NCBI RefSeq assembly: GCF_019749375.1
Contig: NZ_JACWFE010000001.1
Span: 1-64,000, forward strand
Source: Bacillus sp. S/N-304-OC-R1
GTDB taxonomy: Bacteria; Bacillota; Bacilli; Bacillales; Cytobacillaceae
Direction: 5' to 3'
DNA length: 64,000 nt
Under the pieces are notes generated by a model. The model did no database searches and was not told the origin of the DNA. It saw nothing but the letters and a program-made list of their open reading frames with translations. Positions 1 through 8,129 of the stretch are shown here, piece after piece (position 1 is the first letter of the stretch; the number at the start of each line of letters is the position of its first letter). Position numbers and translations under genes: made by a program.

Positions 1-17
1 ATAAAAACTCTAACTTT

Positions 18-60
18 AAGGGGTCACTACCAATCTCAATCTAATGGATACCCCTTTTTT
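18..60 (+). terminator. Rho-independent terminator of an upstream gene outside the window
   Basis: AAGGGGT at 18-24 pairs with ACCCCTT at about 50-56 and is followed by a run of T. The T-run lies on the + side, so it probably ends a + strand gene left of the window. The minus-strand gene that stops at 69 converges on it. Confidence 0.6.
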
Positions 61-68
61 ATAAGAAT

Positions 69-1637
69 CTAATTATTATTCTGATATTCCTTATAATTCA
101 CATACCACTTATGAAATTTTCTCCAAGCTTCCTCAAAGTTAGGCTGAATGATTGAAAGCTGAACCCATGCTCTTTTCGCTAAATATGCACTTTTATAATG
201 CAAATCAAAACCAGAGAGTGCGGCATCTTCTGCCATGTCAGAGCAGCTGTCTTCTCCTTTTAAGGTTACGATCATCGGATAGCCATTTGGAGTTAAAAAT
301 TCCATATCTTTATTCTTCTCAGCAGCTAATATTAATTCATAACGATCCATCAGAAGATTGTACCGGTCACCGCATTTATAATATTCTAAAGCTCTTTCTA
401 AGCTCCTTAGGGCTTGAGATGAATATGTAAATGGAATATTGCCATTTGAATACAATCCTAAATCAAGATAGGAGGGAAGTGATGGATTTTCAAATATTGC
501 ATGGTTTGAAAATACAAAGGATAATCCACTCACCGTTCCGATTGCTTTACCGCTTACACCTGTTGCTAAATATATATCTTCTAATGAAAACGGCAGAGCA
601 CCAAAGGAACTGACACAATCAAGACATAATTTTATATTATTTAGCTTACATAAGTGTTTAATTATTTCTAAATCATTTAGCATTCCTGTAGACGTTTCAC
701 CATGAGCCATTAATAGCCATTCATAATGACTTTCGTCCATCTGCATTCTTAATTGGGTCTCATCAAAAGGCTGTCCCCACTCATTGGCTACATAATCAAA
801 GGATAAACCCCATCTCGCTGCTTGGTTCATTAAACGCTCCCCGAAGGCACCATTAATAAGGATAAGACCTTTACCTGAAAGCTCCTTAAGCTGAGCAATC
901 ATCGCTTCGTTTGCAAGAGTCCCGCTGCCGCTTAATAAATGGACATATGCTGCTCCACTCATCGTAAGTAATATGTTTTTTACTTTTTCCATTGTTAATT
1001 CAAAATCATATGAGCGGTGAGAAACAGGCTCCTCTGTTAAAACTGCGCTAATTTCCTCTCTTAATAAGACTGGTCCTGGATAAAATGAATATCTTTTTTG
1101 TTTTAATCTTGCTGCAATTGATTGTTCGAACTGCTTTCTCGTCAGCACCATAGGAACGAATTGGGCATTCTCTGACCCAACAGCTTCAGCAAAAGCTTCA
1201 AACCCCATTTGTTTATATAGCTTCATCTCCCGAACTGTTCCAGAAATGACAGCTGCACTATATCCTTGCTTGTATGCATAGTCAGACAATGCACCGACAA
1301 GCATAAAAAATACTCTCCCGTTACGATGATCTTTCCTTACGGCCAAAAGTCTAATCTCACATAGCTTTCCTTGCAAGGCATCCTCCGGCAATAATCTTTC
1401 CACTGGCCCAACTTTTTTATCCAATGAAAAAGGACGTTGGTCCCGAATTACGATCATACCAGCAAGTTCTTGATCTTTAAGAACAATAATATATTTATTT
1501 TCATTATGAAAGGGATCAACACGAATGCCGTTGTCATCAGGCTCATGCTGAGGAATCTCTTCAACAAAGGTTTCATAGTTTAACTTCGCAATTTCTGCAA
1601 ACTCTTTTTCCGTCCTGGCAATTTTACACCAATACAT
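69..1637 (-). CDS. Fusion of N-terminal GNAT/acyl-homoserine-lactone-synthase-like domain and class V aminotransferase
   Basis: 522 residues. Residues about 1-170 look like a GNAT-fold acyltransferase of the LuxI/FeeM kind (PQHEPD, CEIRLLAV, then a degenerate acyl-CoA loop DHRNGR). Residues about 185-500 are a fold-type I, class V aminotransferase resembling 2-aminoethylphosphonate-pyruvate or serine-glyoxylate transaminases. Seen there are SGSGTLANEAM, the PLP-binding Asp in LDCVSSFGALP, and the Schiff-base Lys about 364 in VSGKAIG. The ATG follows AGAGAGG at good spacing. It appears monocistronic. The substrate of either half cannot be told from sequence; one bifunctional small-molecule route is an inference. 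The fold calls are firm, the function is not. Confidence 0.85.
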   Translation of the reverse strand: MYWCKIARTEKEFAEIAKLNYETFVEEIPQHEPDDNGIRVDPFHNENKYIIVLKDQELAGMIVIRDQRPFSLDKKVGPVERLLPEDALQGKLCEIRLLAVRKDHRNGRVFFMLVGALSDYAYKQGYSAAVISGTVREMKLYKQMGFEAFAEAVGSENAQFVPMVLTRKQFEQSIAARLKQKRYSFYPGPVLLREEISAVLTEEPVSHRSYDFELTMEKVKNILLTMSGAAYVHLLSGSGTLANEAMIAQLKELSGKGLILINGAFGERLMNQAARWGLSFDYVANEWGQPFDETQLRMQMDESHYEWLLMAHGETSTGMLNDLEIIKHLCKLNNIKLCLDCVSSFGALPFSLEDIYLATGVSGKAIGTVSGLSFVFSNHAIFENPSLPSYLDLGLYSNGNIPFTYSSQALRSLERALEYYKCGDRYNLLMDRYELILAAEKNKDMEFLTPNGYPMIVTLKGEDSCSDMAEDAALSGFDLHYKSAYLAKRAWVQLSIIQPNFEEAWRKFHKWYVNYKEYQNNN

Positions 1638-2124
1638 TTTGAAAACCTCTCTTCGCTCAAGCTCTATAAAAACTGATTAAATCTTATTTTCGCATAATTT
1701 TAGATTGAAAGAAATGTTTTTCCCTAAATTTAGGAATAAAGTGAATACAATTAGAAATATATGGTAAAAATCGAGATTGGTTAATATTTTCAAAAATTAG
1801 GAGTTTAATAACAATGAGAGATAATACAATATACTTCTAATAATTATCATATTAATTACTCTCATCATAAAGTCATTAAAAATATATACGAATGGCCGAG
1901 TTTTCGTTATTTATGATACATCAAAGGATGAACGAACTCGTACTGAACTATATTCCTTTTTCGCCCAGTGGAAATATAACATTTTCAAATATTTTTTCAA
2001 TACCTAAGGAGGTGAAAACCTATTTAAGTTACTAGGGTAATTTAATTGTCAATACTTTAGTAATATTGAATTATTTTAATTGAATATTTATAATTATCAG
2101 TAAATGTCAGAAAGGAGTTTGATT
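1638..2124. other. Intergenic region, no gene called
   Basis: About 490 A+T-rich bases between divergent genes, so it should hold both promoters. A 47-codon open frame from 1893 has no ribosome binding site in front and was not called. No recognisable riboswitch was seen. Confidence 0.5.
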
Positions 2125-3360
2125 ATGTCACAAACAAAAAAGATTTTGATGGGATTAGGTTTGGGAGTCATTGTCGGTCTAATCCTGAATTTAGTTCTTC
2201 CAGGCGTTTTTGATCCTGTTTCAAAATTTGTATTCGTACCGATAGGCAAGATTTTTGTCAATTTAATAAAAATGTTAGTTATTCCGATTGTAATAGTTTC
2301 ATTAATCCTTGGAACTGCAGGAATTAGTGACCCAAAAAAGCTTGGACGCATTGGCGGAAAAACGATCTCATTCTTTCTTATTACAACAGCCATTGCCATT
2401 ATTATAGCTTTAGGCATGGGGATTCTATTTCAGCCAGGCGCTGGCGATTTCCAATTGGATGGAGCAGAATTTGAGGCTAAAGAAGCGCCACCTGTTATTG
2501 ATACTTTAATAAACATTATTCCAACAAATCCATTTAATGCAATGGTTCAGGAATCCATGCTTCAGATTATTGTTTTTTCAATTTTTATTGGATTTGGACT
2601 GTCCCGATTAGGTGAAAAGGTAAATGGTTTGCTTCGTCTTGTAGAACAATCAAATGATGTTTTAATGTACCTCGTCAATGTCATTATGAAATTTGCGCCA
2701 TATGGAGCCTTTGCATTAATCGCAAATGCGATTGGGGGACAGGGGATTGACGCAGTGATGGCAATGGGTAAATACATGTTAGTCGTCTTATTCGTTTTAT
2801 TGCTTCATCTAGTAATTGTTTACGGTTCAGCATTATCCTTACTTGGAAAAATGAATCTTCTTAAGTTTTTAAAAGGGTTTTCACCAGCGATGATCGTTGC
2901 GTTCAGTACTTCAAGCAGTAATGCTGCACTTCCTGTTTCTATGAGGGCCGCACAAGATAATCTTGGTGTCTCCAAAACTGTAAGCGGTTTCGTTCAACCG
3001 CTAGGAGCAACCATTAATATGGATGGAACCGCTATTATGCAGGGAGTAGCGACGATTTTCATTGCCCAGATTGTAGGAGTTGATTTAACTTTTAGTCAAC
3101 TCATTACAGTCATCTTAACAGCAACCCTTGCTAGTATTGGGACTGCAGGAGTTCCAGGGGTAGGTTTGATCATGCTCTCCATGGTATTAACATCCGTAGG
3201 TCTACCAGTTGAAGCTATAGCGTTAGTGTTAGGTGTAGACCGGTTAATTGATATGTGCCGAACAACGGTTAACATAACAGGAGATGCAGTATGCGCTGTC
3301 ATTGTACAGCGTTCTGAGGACGGCTTAGATGTAAATGGAACAAATAGTATTAAAGCTTAA
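2125..3360 (+). CDS. Dicarboxylate/amino acid:cation symporter (DAACS/SDF family)
   Basis: 411-residue integral membrane protein that would import dicarboxylates or acidic amino acids with Na+ or H+. Family landmarks are all present: the serine-rich re-entrant loop (STSSSNAALPVS), the NMDGTA motif (PLGATINMDGTAIMQG), the second hairpin GTAGVPGVG, and the substrate-binding helix with DRLIDMCRTTVNITGD. The Asp/Arg pair in the last motif binds carboxylate substrates in this family. Length is typical of GltP/DctP proteins. The start is set at the ATG 7 bases after AAAGGAG (2111-2117); an earlier in-frame ATG at 2104 lies upstream of that site. Glutamate/aspartate cannot be separated from succinate/fumarate by eye. 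Confidence 0.9.
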   Translation: MSQTKKILMGLGLGVIVGLILNLVLPGVFDPVSKFVFVPIGKIFVNLIKMLVIPIVIVSLILGTAGISDPKKLGRIGGKTISFFLITTAIAIIIALGMGILFQPGAGDFQLDGAEFEAKEAPPVIDTLINIIPTNPFNAMVQESMLQIIVFSIFIGFGLSRLGEKVNGLLRLVEQSNDVLMYLVNVIMKFAPYGAFALIANAIGGQGIDAVMAMGKYMLVVLFVLLLHLVIVYGSALSLLGKMNLLKFLKGFSPAMIVAFSTSSSNAALPVSMRAAQDNLGVSKTVSGFVQPLGATINMDGTAIMQGVATIFIAQIVGVDLTFSQLITVILTATLASIGTAGVPGVGLIMLSMVLTSVGLPVEAIALVLGVDRLIDMCRTTVNITGDAVCAVIVQRSEDGLDVNGTNSIKA

Positions 3361-3496
3361 AGTGAAAATATAAGAATATGAAAGAAAAACTAAGATTGAG
3401 TGAACCTATACCCATTTATATAATGAAAATGGTTCCTAACTCTTCTTGCAAGAGTACCTTTAACAAATATAATTAAAATAAATCAATAAAATGTTT

Positions 3497-3620
3497 TCTA
3501 GGGTTCCGCAATCATGTTGGCCTGGTCCGAGAGAAAACTCACAGATAATTCTGTGCCACGGAAGGATAAAAGCCTGGGAGATGACTGTTTACAACAGAAA
3601 ATCTCTTAGGCTTTTTGTTT
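3497..3620 (+). promoter_or_regulatory. Guanidine-I riboswitch (ykkC class)
   Basis: The sequence carries the ykkC leader signature: CTAGGGTTCCG near 3499, TGGTCCGAGAGAAAAC near 3523, and CACGGAAGGATAAAAGCC near 3557. It lies directly ahead of an SMR exporter pair, the classic target. Its 3' end merges with a terminator hairpin (3571-3612), so ligand binding should prevent termination and switch on export. The assignment rests on the conserved strings and context. Confidence 0.93.
3571..3620 (+). terminator. Expression-platform terminator of the guanidine-I riboswitch
   Basis: AGCCTGGGAGAT (3571-3582) pairs with ATCTCTTAGGCT (3601-3612) through 12 pairs with two G-U, followed by TTTTTGTTTT. 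The 5' arm overlaps the conserved 3' part of the aptamer, as expected for a transcription-terminating ON switch. Confidence 0.88.
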
Positions 3621-3649
3621 TGAAAAACTTTAATGGAGGAAGAAGCAAC

Positions 3650-3991
3650 ATGAATTGGTTGAAAGTATTTTTTGCTGCATTTTTTGAAGTGTTTTGGGTC
3701 ATTGGGTTAAAGCATGCTTATGATTTTTGGACTTGGACGGGTACGATTATTTCAATCGCTGTCAGTTTTTATATGCTTATTATGGCAGGAAAGAGGCTAC
3801 CTGTTGGTACGGTTTATGCAGTTTTCGTTGGATTAGGGACAGCAGGTACTGTTTTATCTGAAATCATTTTTTTTGGAGAGCCATTGAAAATTTCAAAATT
3901 GGTTCTCGTATTCATATTATTATGTGGAGTCATTGGATTGAAGCTTGTTACAAATGATGAAGCTTCTGTGAAAGGGGGATCTGTTTCATGA
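3650..3991 (+). CDS. gdnC: SMR-family guanidinium exporter subunit (YkkC/GdnC-like)
   Basis: 113 residues, four predicted membrane helices, small multidrug resistance fold. The membrane-embedded Glu of the family is in helix 1 ([14 protein letters not shown]). With the next gene it would form a heteromeric exporter of guanidinium, driven by protons. The start is the ATG after GGAGGA (3635-3640). An open frame extends in phase back to 3491, but that part is the riboswitch and not protein. It overlaps the next gene by four bases (ATGA), so translation is probably coupled. Context with a guanidine-I riboswitch makes guanidinium a better substrate guess than drugs. Confidence 0.92.
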   Translation: MNWLKVFFAAFFEVFWVIGLKHAYDFWTWTGTIISIAVSFYMLIMAGKRLPVGTVYAVFVGLGTAGTVLSEIIFFGEPLKISKLVLVFILLCGVIGLKLVTNDEASVKGGSVS

Positions 3992-4302
3992 GCTGGTTTT
4001 ATCTTGTACTGGCAGGGTTTTTTGAGATGATTGGCGTTACAATGATAAATAGCTTGCATAAAAATCGCAACTGGCAATCTTTCGTTATGCTTGTATCAGG
4101 CTTCGGAGCGAGCTTTCTGTTTCTGGCGCTTGCGATGAAGGAATTGCCGATGGGAACAGCATATGCGATTTGGACAGGGATTGGTGCGTCTGGCGGGGCA
4201 ATATTAGGCATTATGCTATATGGAGAACAAAAGGATTGGAAGAGAATTTTATTTATCGGTATGGTTTTAGGGGCAGCGATAGGATTAAAGCTAATAGTAT
4301 GA
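3988..4302 (+). CDS. gdnD: SMR-family guanidinium exporter subunit (YkkD/GdnD-like)
   Basis: 104 residues with four predicted helices. Its Glu-containing helix 1 reads FFEMIGVTM, and helix 2-3 carries the SMR pattern [21 protein letters not shown]. It starts inside the stop of the upstream partner. Paired SMR genes usually work as heterodimers with opposite membrane topologies. Both should be controlled by the riboswitch in front of gdnC. Confidence 0.92.
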   Translation: MSWFYLVLAGFFEMIGVTMINSLHKNRNWQSFVMLVSGFGASFLFLALAMKELPMGTAYAIWTGIGASGGAILGIMLYGEQKDWKRILFIGMVLGAAIGLKLIV

Positions 4303-4325
4303 AGCTCGCAATATTTGCGAGCTTC
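4301..4325. terminator. Hairpin between convergent genes
   Basis: GAAGCTCGCAA (4301-4311) and TTGCGAGCTTC (4315-4325) form a perfect 11-bp stem that overlaps the stop codon of the minus-strand acetyltransferase. Neither side has a strong T-run, so termination is likely but not certain. Confidence 0.45.
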
Positions 4326-4809
4326 ATACCATTAATACCATTCTTACAGTTTTTAGAATATGACCATCGAAATGATCATCAAATTCAGAAACGATTTTAA
4401 AACCTCTTTTATCATAGAAATTTCTGCCTGTTTGATTTTCCTTTTCTACATTTATATAAACCTCTTTAATTCCCTCAATTTTTTCAATCGCTTCTTGCAG
4501 CAGAGCAGTTCCAATCCCGTTTCCCTGATATTCAGGATAAAGATAAATAGATCCTAATTCAATTTCTCCATTCTCCTTTAATGGAGAAAAATTCGCAAAA
4601 CCTGTAACTTTATTATCTGCAATAGCAACAAACATGTGAGACAGCTCTAATCTCCTCACCATCATTTCATCACTATAGGCAGATTTCAAAAAATTCTCTT
4701 GAATGTGGAGTGGGATAATCCCTTTATAAGTATGGTTCCAGCTAGTTTTCGCTACATTTTGAACTTCGGGAATATCTTCAACTCTCATATCCCTAATGAT
4801 AAAATCCAT
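4324..4809 (-). CDS. GNAT family N-acetyltransferase
   Basis: 161 residues covering a single GNAT domain. It shows the N-terminal strand (FIIRDMRVEDIPEV), beta-4 with ELGSIYLYPEYQG, the acetyl-CoA pyrophosphate loop QGNGIGTALL, and the late motif NQTGRNFYDKRGFK. The ATG at 4809 follows GGGAGGT on the minus strand. It looks monocistronic and converges with the gdnCD pair. The acceptor (amino acid, peptide, antibiotic or polyamine) cannot be read from sequence. Confidence 0.87.
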   Translation of the reverse strand: MDFIIRDMRVEDIPEVQNVAKTSWNHTYKGIIPLHIQENFLKSAYSDEMMVRRLELSHMFVAIADNKVTGFANFSPLKENGEIELGSIYLYPEYQGNGIGTALLQEAIEKIEGIKEVYINVEKENQTGRNFYDKRGFKIVSEFDDHFDGHILKTVRMVLMV

Positions 4810-4940
4810 TCAATTTACCTCCCTGTAAATATTTTTTTAATAGTATCATATTTTTCCTAAATGGAGGAAAAAAAATACAATTAAACAACGAAAATAGATA
4901 TAATGAGTTTTATAGGAAATTTAATATAAAGGAGTCCAAA

Positions 4941-5567
4941 ATGGAAGATGAATTAATTAAAATTTTTAATCGGGATCGACATCCAATTGGCGTATCATCA
5001 CGAGAAGAGATACATAAACAAGGATATTGGCATGAAACATTTCATTGTTGGTTTGTCAGTGAAGTAGAGGGTACTCGCTATATCTTTCTGCAAAAAAGAA
5101 GTCACTTAAAAAAGGACTATCCTAATCTTCTAGATATAACAGCTGCTGGACATTTACTTGCTGAAGAAACGATTTTTGACGGCGTTAGAGAAATAAAAGA
5201 GGAATTAGGAGTAGATGTTGCATTCGAGAAATTAATTCCACTTGGTGTCGTTGATTATAGTGTAACAAGAGATTTACTCATCGATAATGAGTTTGCTCAT
5301 GTTTTTTTATATAAAAGCCAGTTTGAATTAGATAATTTTATTTTGCAGGAAGAGGAAGTTTCAGGAATCTTTAAGGCAAAATTAACTGATTTCACTAAAC
5401 TGTTATTAGGAGAGGTAAGTTCAATTTCAGTTGAAGGCTTTGAAGTAAATCAGCTAGGAAAAAAAGAGAGAATAAATAAACAGGTAAGTAGAAACGACCT
5501 GGTTCCCCATGAACATTGTTATTATGAGGAAATTTTGCAATTAATAAATGATTACTTGAAAGACTGA
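4941..5567 (+). CDS. Nudix hydrolase, isopentenyl-diphosphate-isomerase-like
   Basis: 208 residues. The Nudix domain covers about residues 28-160 and resembles the YfcD/IDI-like group: an early HETFHCWFV, TAAGHLLAEET, then GVREIKEELGV. These enzymes hydrolyse nucleoside diphosphate-linked compounds using a metal held by the REUxEE glutamates, which are all present. The segment between the Gly and the REUxEE block is one residue shorter than the textbook GX5EX7RE spacing, so the first Glu is only approximately placed. The ATG follows AAAGGAG. The nucleotidyltransferase gene lies 44 bases downstream and may be co-transcribed. Confidence 0.83.
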   Translation: MEDELIKIFNRDRHPIGVSSREEIHKQGYWHETFHCWFVSEVEGTRYIFLQKRSHLKKDYPNLLDITAAGHLLAEETIFDGVREIKEELGVDVAFEKLIPLGVVDYSVTRDLLIDNEFAHVFLYKSQFELDNFILQEEEVSGIFKAKLTDFTKLLLGEVSSISVEGFEVNQLGKKERINKQVSRNDLVPHEHCYYEEILQLINDYLKD

Positions 5568-5611
5568 GCAGCGAAATCTGCAAATTTTATTAAGGAGATG
5601 GTATATAGTGA

Positions 5612-6451
5612 GTGGGATTTGTATCTAGACATAGTTTAAGGGATAATCTATTGCCTTTACATCGAGAAAAATTATTGCAAAACGCAGTATATGATTTGAA
5701 AAATAATCCTAATGTGTTAGGGATTTATTTAGCGGGATCTTTAGCTAATGGGAATTTTGATCATTATTCAGATATTGATTTACATGTTATTGTTAAACCT
5801 GAAAGCAAACAGGATTTTATTAATCAAAAATGTATTTTCCCGCAAAACTGGGGAGAGGTACTATTCTTTGAAAACTCTTCACAATCTTCACCTGTCGTTG
5901 TCACACATTTTAAGTGCTTTGTGAAGGTAGATTCTTGGTATCATACTCCAAATGAAACTACTCCATCGATATGGCTGAAAAATATTCAGGCATTATATGA
6001 TCCACAAAGCATCATAAAAAAATTAATTCAAGCTTCAAATTCTATAAGGTATGAACCAGATGACGCAAATGTTGAGTTTTGGAGAACGAAAATAGTAGCA
6101 TTTATTCACCAAACTTATCGTGCGGTAATGAGAAATGAATTAAATTATGCAATGGCTAATCTTGATCGAATTCGTTGGCTCATGGTTTATGGCTGGTATA
6201 TGGAAAAGAATATACATGTAGATGGATCATATGGCGATTGGTCTAAGTTAGAAGGAAATAGAAGTGAGTTAAGCAACTCTCAATTATTCCTTTTAACTAG
6301 CTGGGACTGCCAGCGAGATACGGGTCGAATCATGACCACGATTGAAAAGATTGTCCCAGAATTTTTGAAGCTAAATAAAGCTCTAAGCTTAAAGACGGAA
6401 ATAGCCGACAATGAAGATAAGATAATACAAATGATTGATATGGTTTTATAA
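5612..6451 (+). CDS. Nucleotidyltransferase-domain protein
   Basis: 279 residues. Residues about 30-110 form a Pol-beta-type nucleotidyltransferase core with the GS-x10-DxD signature (GSLANGNFDHYSDIDLHV), which coordinates metal and NTP. The C-terminal half is helical, like aminoglycoside or small-molecule nucleotidyltransferases and kin. A GTG start is taken because it is the first in-frame start after AAGGAG (5592-5597), though the 14-base spacing is long. The target may be a small molecule, RNA or protein. A drug-resistance role is not supported. No partner toxin or HEPN gene is adjacent. Confidence 0.72.
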   Translation: MGFVSRHSLRDNLLPLHREKLLQNAVYDLKNNPNVLGIYLAGSLANGNFDHYSDIDLHVIVKPESKQDFINQKCIFPQNWGEVLFFENSSQSSPVVVTHFKCFVKVDSWYHTPNETTPSIWLKNIQALYDPQSIIKKLIQASNSIRYEPDDANVEFWRTKIVAFIHQTYRAVMRNELNYAMANLDRIRWLMVYGWYMEKNIHVDGSYGDWSKLEGNRSELSNSQLFLLTSWDCQRDTGRIMTTIEKIVPEFLKLNKALSLKTEIADNEDKIIQMIDMVL

Positions 6452-6555
6452 TCGAATAGCTTTTAAATGAAACTAAAAATATTTCGCTTTACTTAGTACT
6501 TTAGCATCAATATTTTCCCCCATTTCAATCCATACTACTTTCAGAGGTGAAGAAG

Positions 6556-7743
6556 ATGTATAAACTATTGTCACATAATGATTTGGATGGGGTTGGCTGT
6601 GGAATATTGGCTAAGCTTGCCTTTGATAAGGGAGTAAAGGTTCGTTACAACTCCATTTCAGGACTCGATCGGGAAGTAGAATGGTTTTTGGAAAACGAGA
6701 GCAGAGATACATTTCTATTCATTACTGACTTATCTATTAATCAGGAAAATGAAGAGAGAATTGAAGCGTTTTATCAAGCAGGGGGAAAGGTGCAGCTCCT
6801 GGATCACCATAAAACCTCTTTGCATTATAATGACTATGAGTGGGGACATGTAATTGTTGAAGATACTGAAGGAAAATTAACATCTGCAACTTCATTATTA
6901 TTTGACTATCTTGTAACAAAAGAGTTACTCACTCCAACAGATGCCATTTCAGAGTTTGTTGAGCTAGTCAGGCAATATGACACTTGGGAATGGGAAAAAA
7001 ACAATAACCAGCAGGCTCAGAGATTAAATGCACTCTTTTTTTTAGTTTCCATTGAGGAATTTGAGGAAAAAATGATTCATCGCTTAAAAAGTAGTGATCA
7101 ATTTCAGTTCGATGAATTCGAACAAAAGATTTTGGATATGGAAGAAGAGAAGATTGAAAGATACATTCGCAGGAAAAGACGAGAGCTAGTCCAAACGAAA
7201 ATTGGAAATCATTTCGCTGGCATTGTTTATGCAGAGTCCTATCATTCCGAGCTTGGAAATGAATTAGGAAAGGAATATCCTCATTTAGACTATATCGCTA
7301 TATTAAATATTGGCGGCAAGCGTCTAGGCTTCCGAACGATTCATGATACTGTCGATGTTTCTGAAGTTGCTGGCCACTATGGCGGTGGCGGACATGCAAA
7401 AGCAGCTGGCTGCTCCTTAACCAAGGAAGCCTATCGCCATTTTGCTGCTGAAACTTTTCAATTAGAGCCGTTAAGAGAAGATGCAAAATTTAATCGATAT
7501 AACTTAAAAAATTCGTCATCGTTCGGTTCTCTTTATAAAAGCCGGAACGAAGATTTATTTCTAATTTTTCTTAATGAAAATCAGACTTGGAGCATTAAAC
7601 AAAATAATAAAAAAACAAATCATGACTATTCCAGCTTTCAGGAAGCGGAAAACTTCTTAAAAAGAAAATATGCAGCCTGGCTCGTCAAGGATGACACATT
7701 TGTAGAATATTTAATAAAAGAAGCAAAAACGCACGGAAAATAA
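6556..7743 (+). CDS. nrnB: DHH-family phosphoesterase, NrnB-like oligoribonuclease
   Basis: 395 residues, close to the size of B. subtilis NrnB (YngD). The DHH domain has the metal-binding motifs SHNDLDGVG near the N-terminus, FITDLS, and LLDHHKTS. The C-terminal DHHA1 domain has the substrate motif HYGGGGHAKAAGC. Such enzymes degrade very short RNAs (nano-RNA) and sometimes pAp or linear cyclic-dinucleotide products in the cytoplasm. The ATG at 6556 sits 6 bases after AGAGGTG; an in-frame GTG at 6547 lies within that site and was not used. Confidence 0.86.
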   Translation: MYKLLSHNDLDGVGCGILAKLAFDKGVKVRYNSISGLDREVEWFLENESRDTFLFITDLSINQENEERIEAFYQAGGKVQLLDHHKTSLHYNDYEWGHVIVEDTEGKLTSATSLLFDYLVTKELLTPTDAISEFVELVRQYDTWEWEKNNNQQAQRLNALFFLVSIEEFEEKMIHRLKSSDQFQFDEFEQKILDMEEEKIERYIRRKRRELVQTKIGNHFAGIVYAESYHSELGNELGKEYPHLDYIAILNIGGKRLGFRTIHDTVDVSEVAGHYGGGGHAKAAGCSLTKEAYRHFAAETFQLEPLREDAKFNRYNLKNSSSFGSLYKSRNEDLFLIFLNENQTWSIKQNNKKTNHDYSSFQEAENFLKRKYAAWLVKDDTFVEYLIKEAKTHGK

Positions 7744-7768
7744 ACGTTCATATATCGGAAAATGCAAT

Positions 7769-7806
7769 CAAAAAAAGAAAAAGAGATCATCCTTTTCTTT
7801 TTTTGT
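7769..7806 (+). terminator. Rho-independent terminator after nrnB
   Basis: An A/G-rich arm (about 7769-7783) pairs with a C/T-rich arm (about 7791-7804) around GAGATCATC and continues as TTTTTTTG. Confidence 0.65.
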
Positions 7807-7882
7807 TTAGTTTTTTCTCGAAGTCATGTAGGAGAGAAATTAATAGTTTAAAAGGGTGGGCTTTCATTGGAAAATTTTTGAG

Positions 7883-8129
7883 TTGACAAAGAAGTTGTAA
7901 TAAAATAGAGCTGAGGGCTGCATTACAGGCCGCCAAATCACAGGTTTAAATAATTTTTCTACAAAAATGATGTTTTTCAATTAGCAGAAAGGGTTATATC
8001 ATATAATAGATGTTTAACGTTATATGATGCCATTTAATCACAATAATAAATATTGGCATCCTCCTAAAAAATACAAATACATATTGGCTTTAATTTACAA
8101 ACTAATGATGATTAGGGGAAACTATACAT
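7883..8129 (+). promoter_or_regulatory. Promoter and long structured 5' leader of corA
   Basis: TTGACA (7883-7888) followed after 17 bases by a weak -10 (TAGAGC) would give a 5' leader of roughly 200 nt. The leader has two perfect inverted repeats that cannot form together: ATCATATAA/TTATATGAT (7998-8006 with 8020-8028) and GATGCCA/TGGCATC (8026-8032 with 8054-8060). CTCCTAA (8061-8067) can also pair with the Shine-Dalgarno region TTAGGGG (8112-8118). It does not match the M-box (ykoK) consensus. A cis-regulatory role is inferred. Confidence 0.4.

Noticed and set aside
152-613. Two plus-strand open frames opposite the GNAT/aminotransferase gene
   Set aside because: Antisense to a well-supported gene, no ribosome binding sites, no family resemblance.
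1893-2036. 47-codon open frame ahead of the symporter gene
   Set aside because: No ribosome binding site, no recognisable motif, and it lies in a promoter region.
3491-3649. N-terminal extension of the first SMR subunit
   Set aside because: This stretch is the guanidine-I riboswitch and its terminator; the real start has GGAGGA just before it at 3650.
7744-8129. M-box (ykoK) riboswitch ahead of corA
   Set aside because: Conserved M-box strings are not present; the leader structure seen is different.
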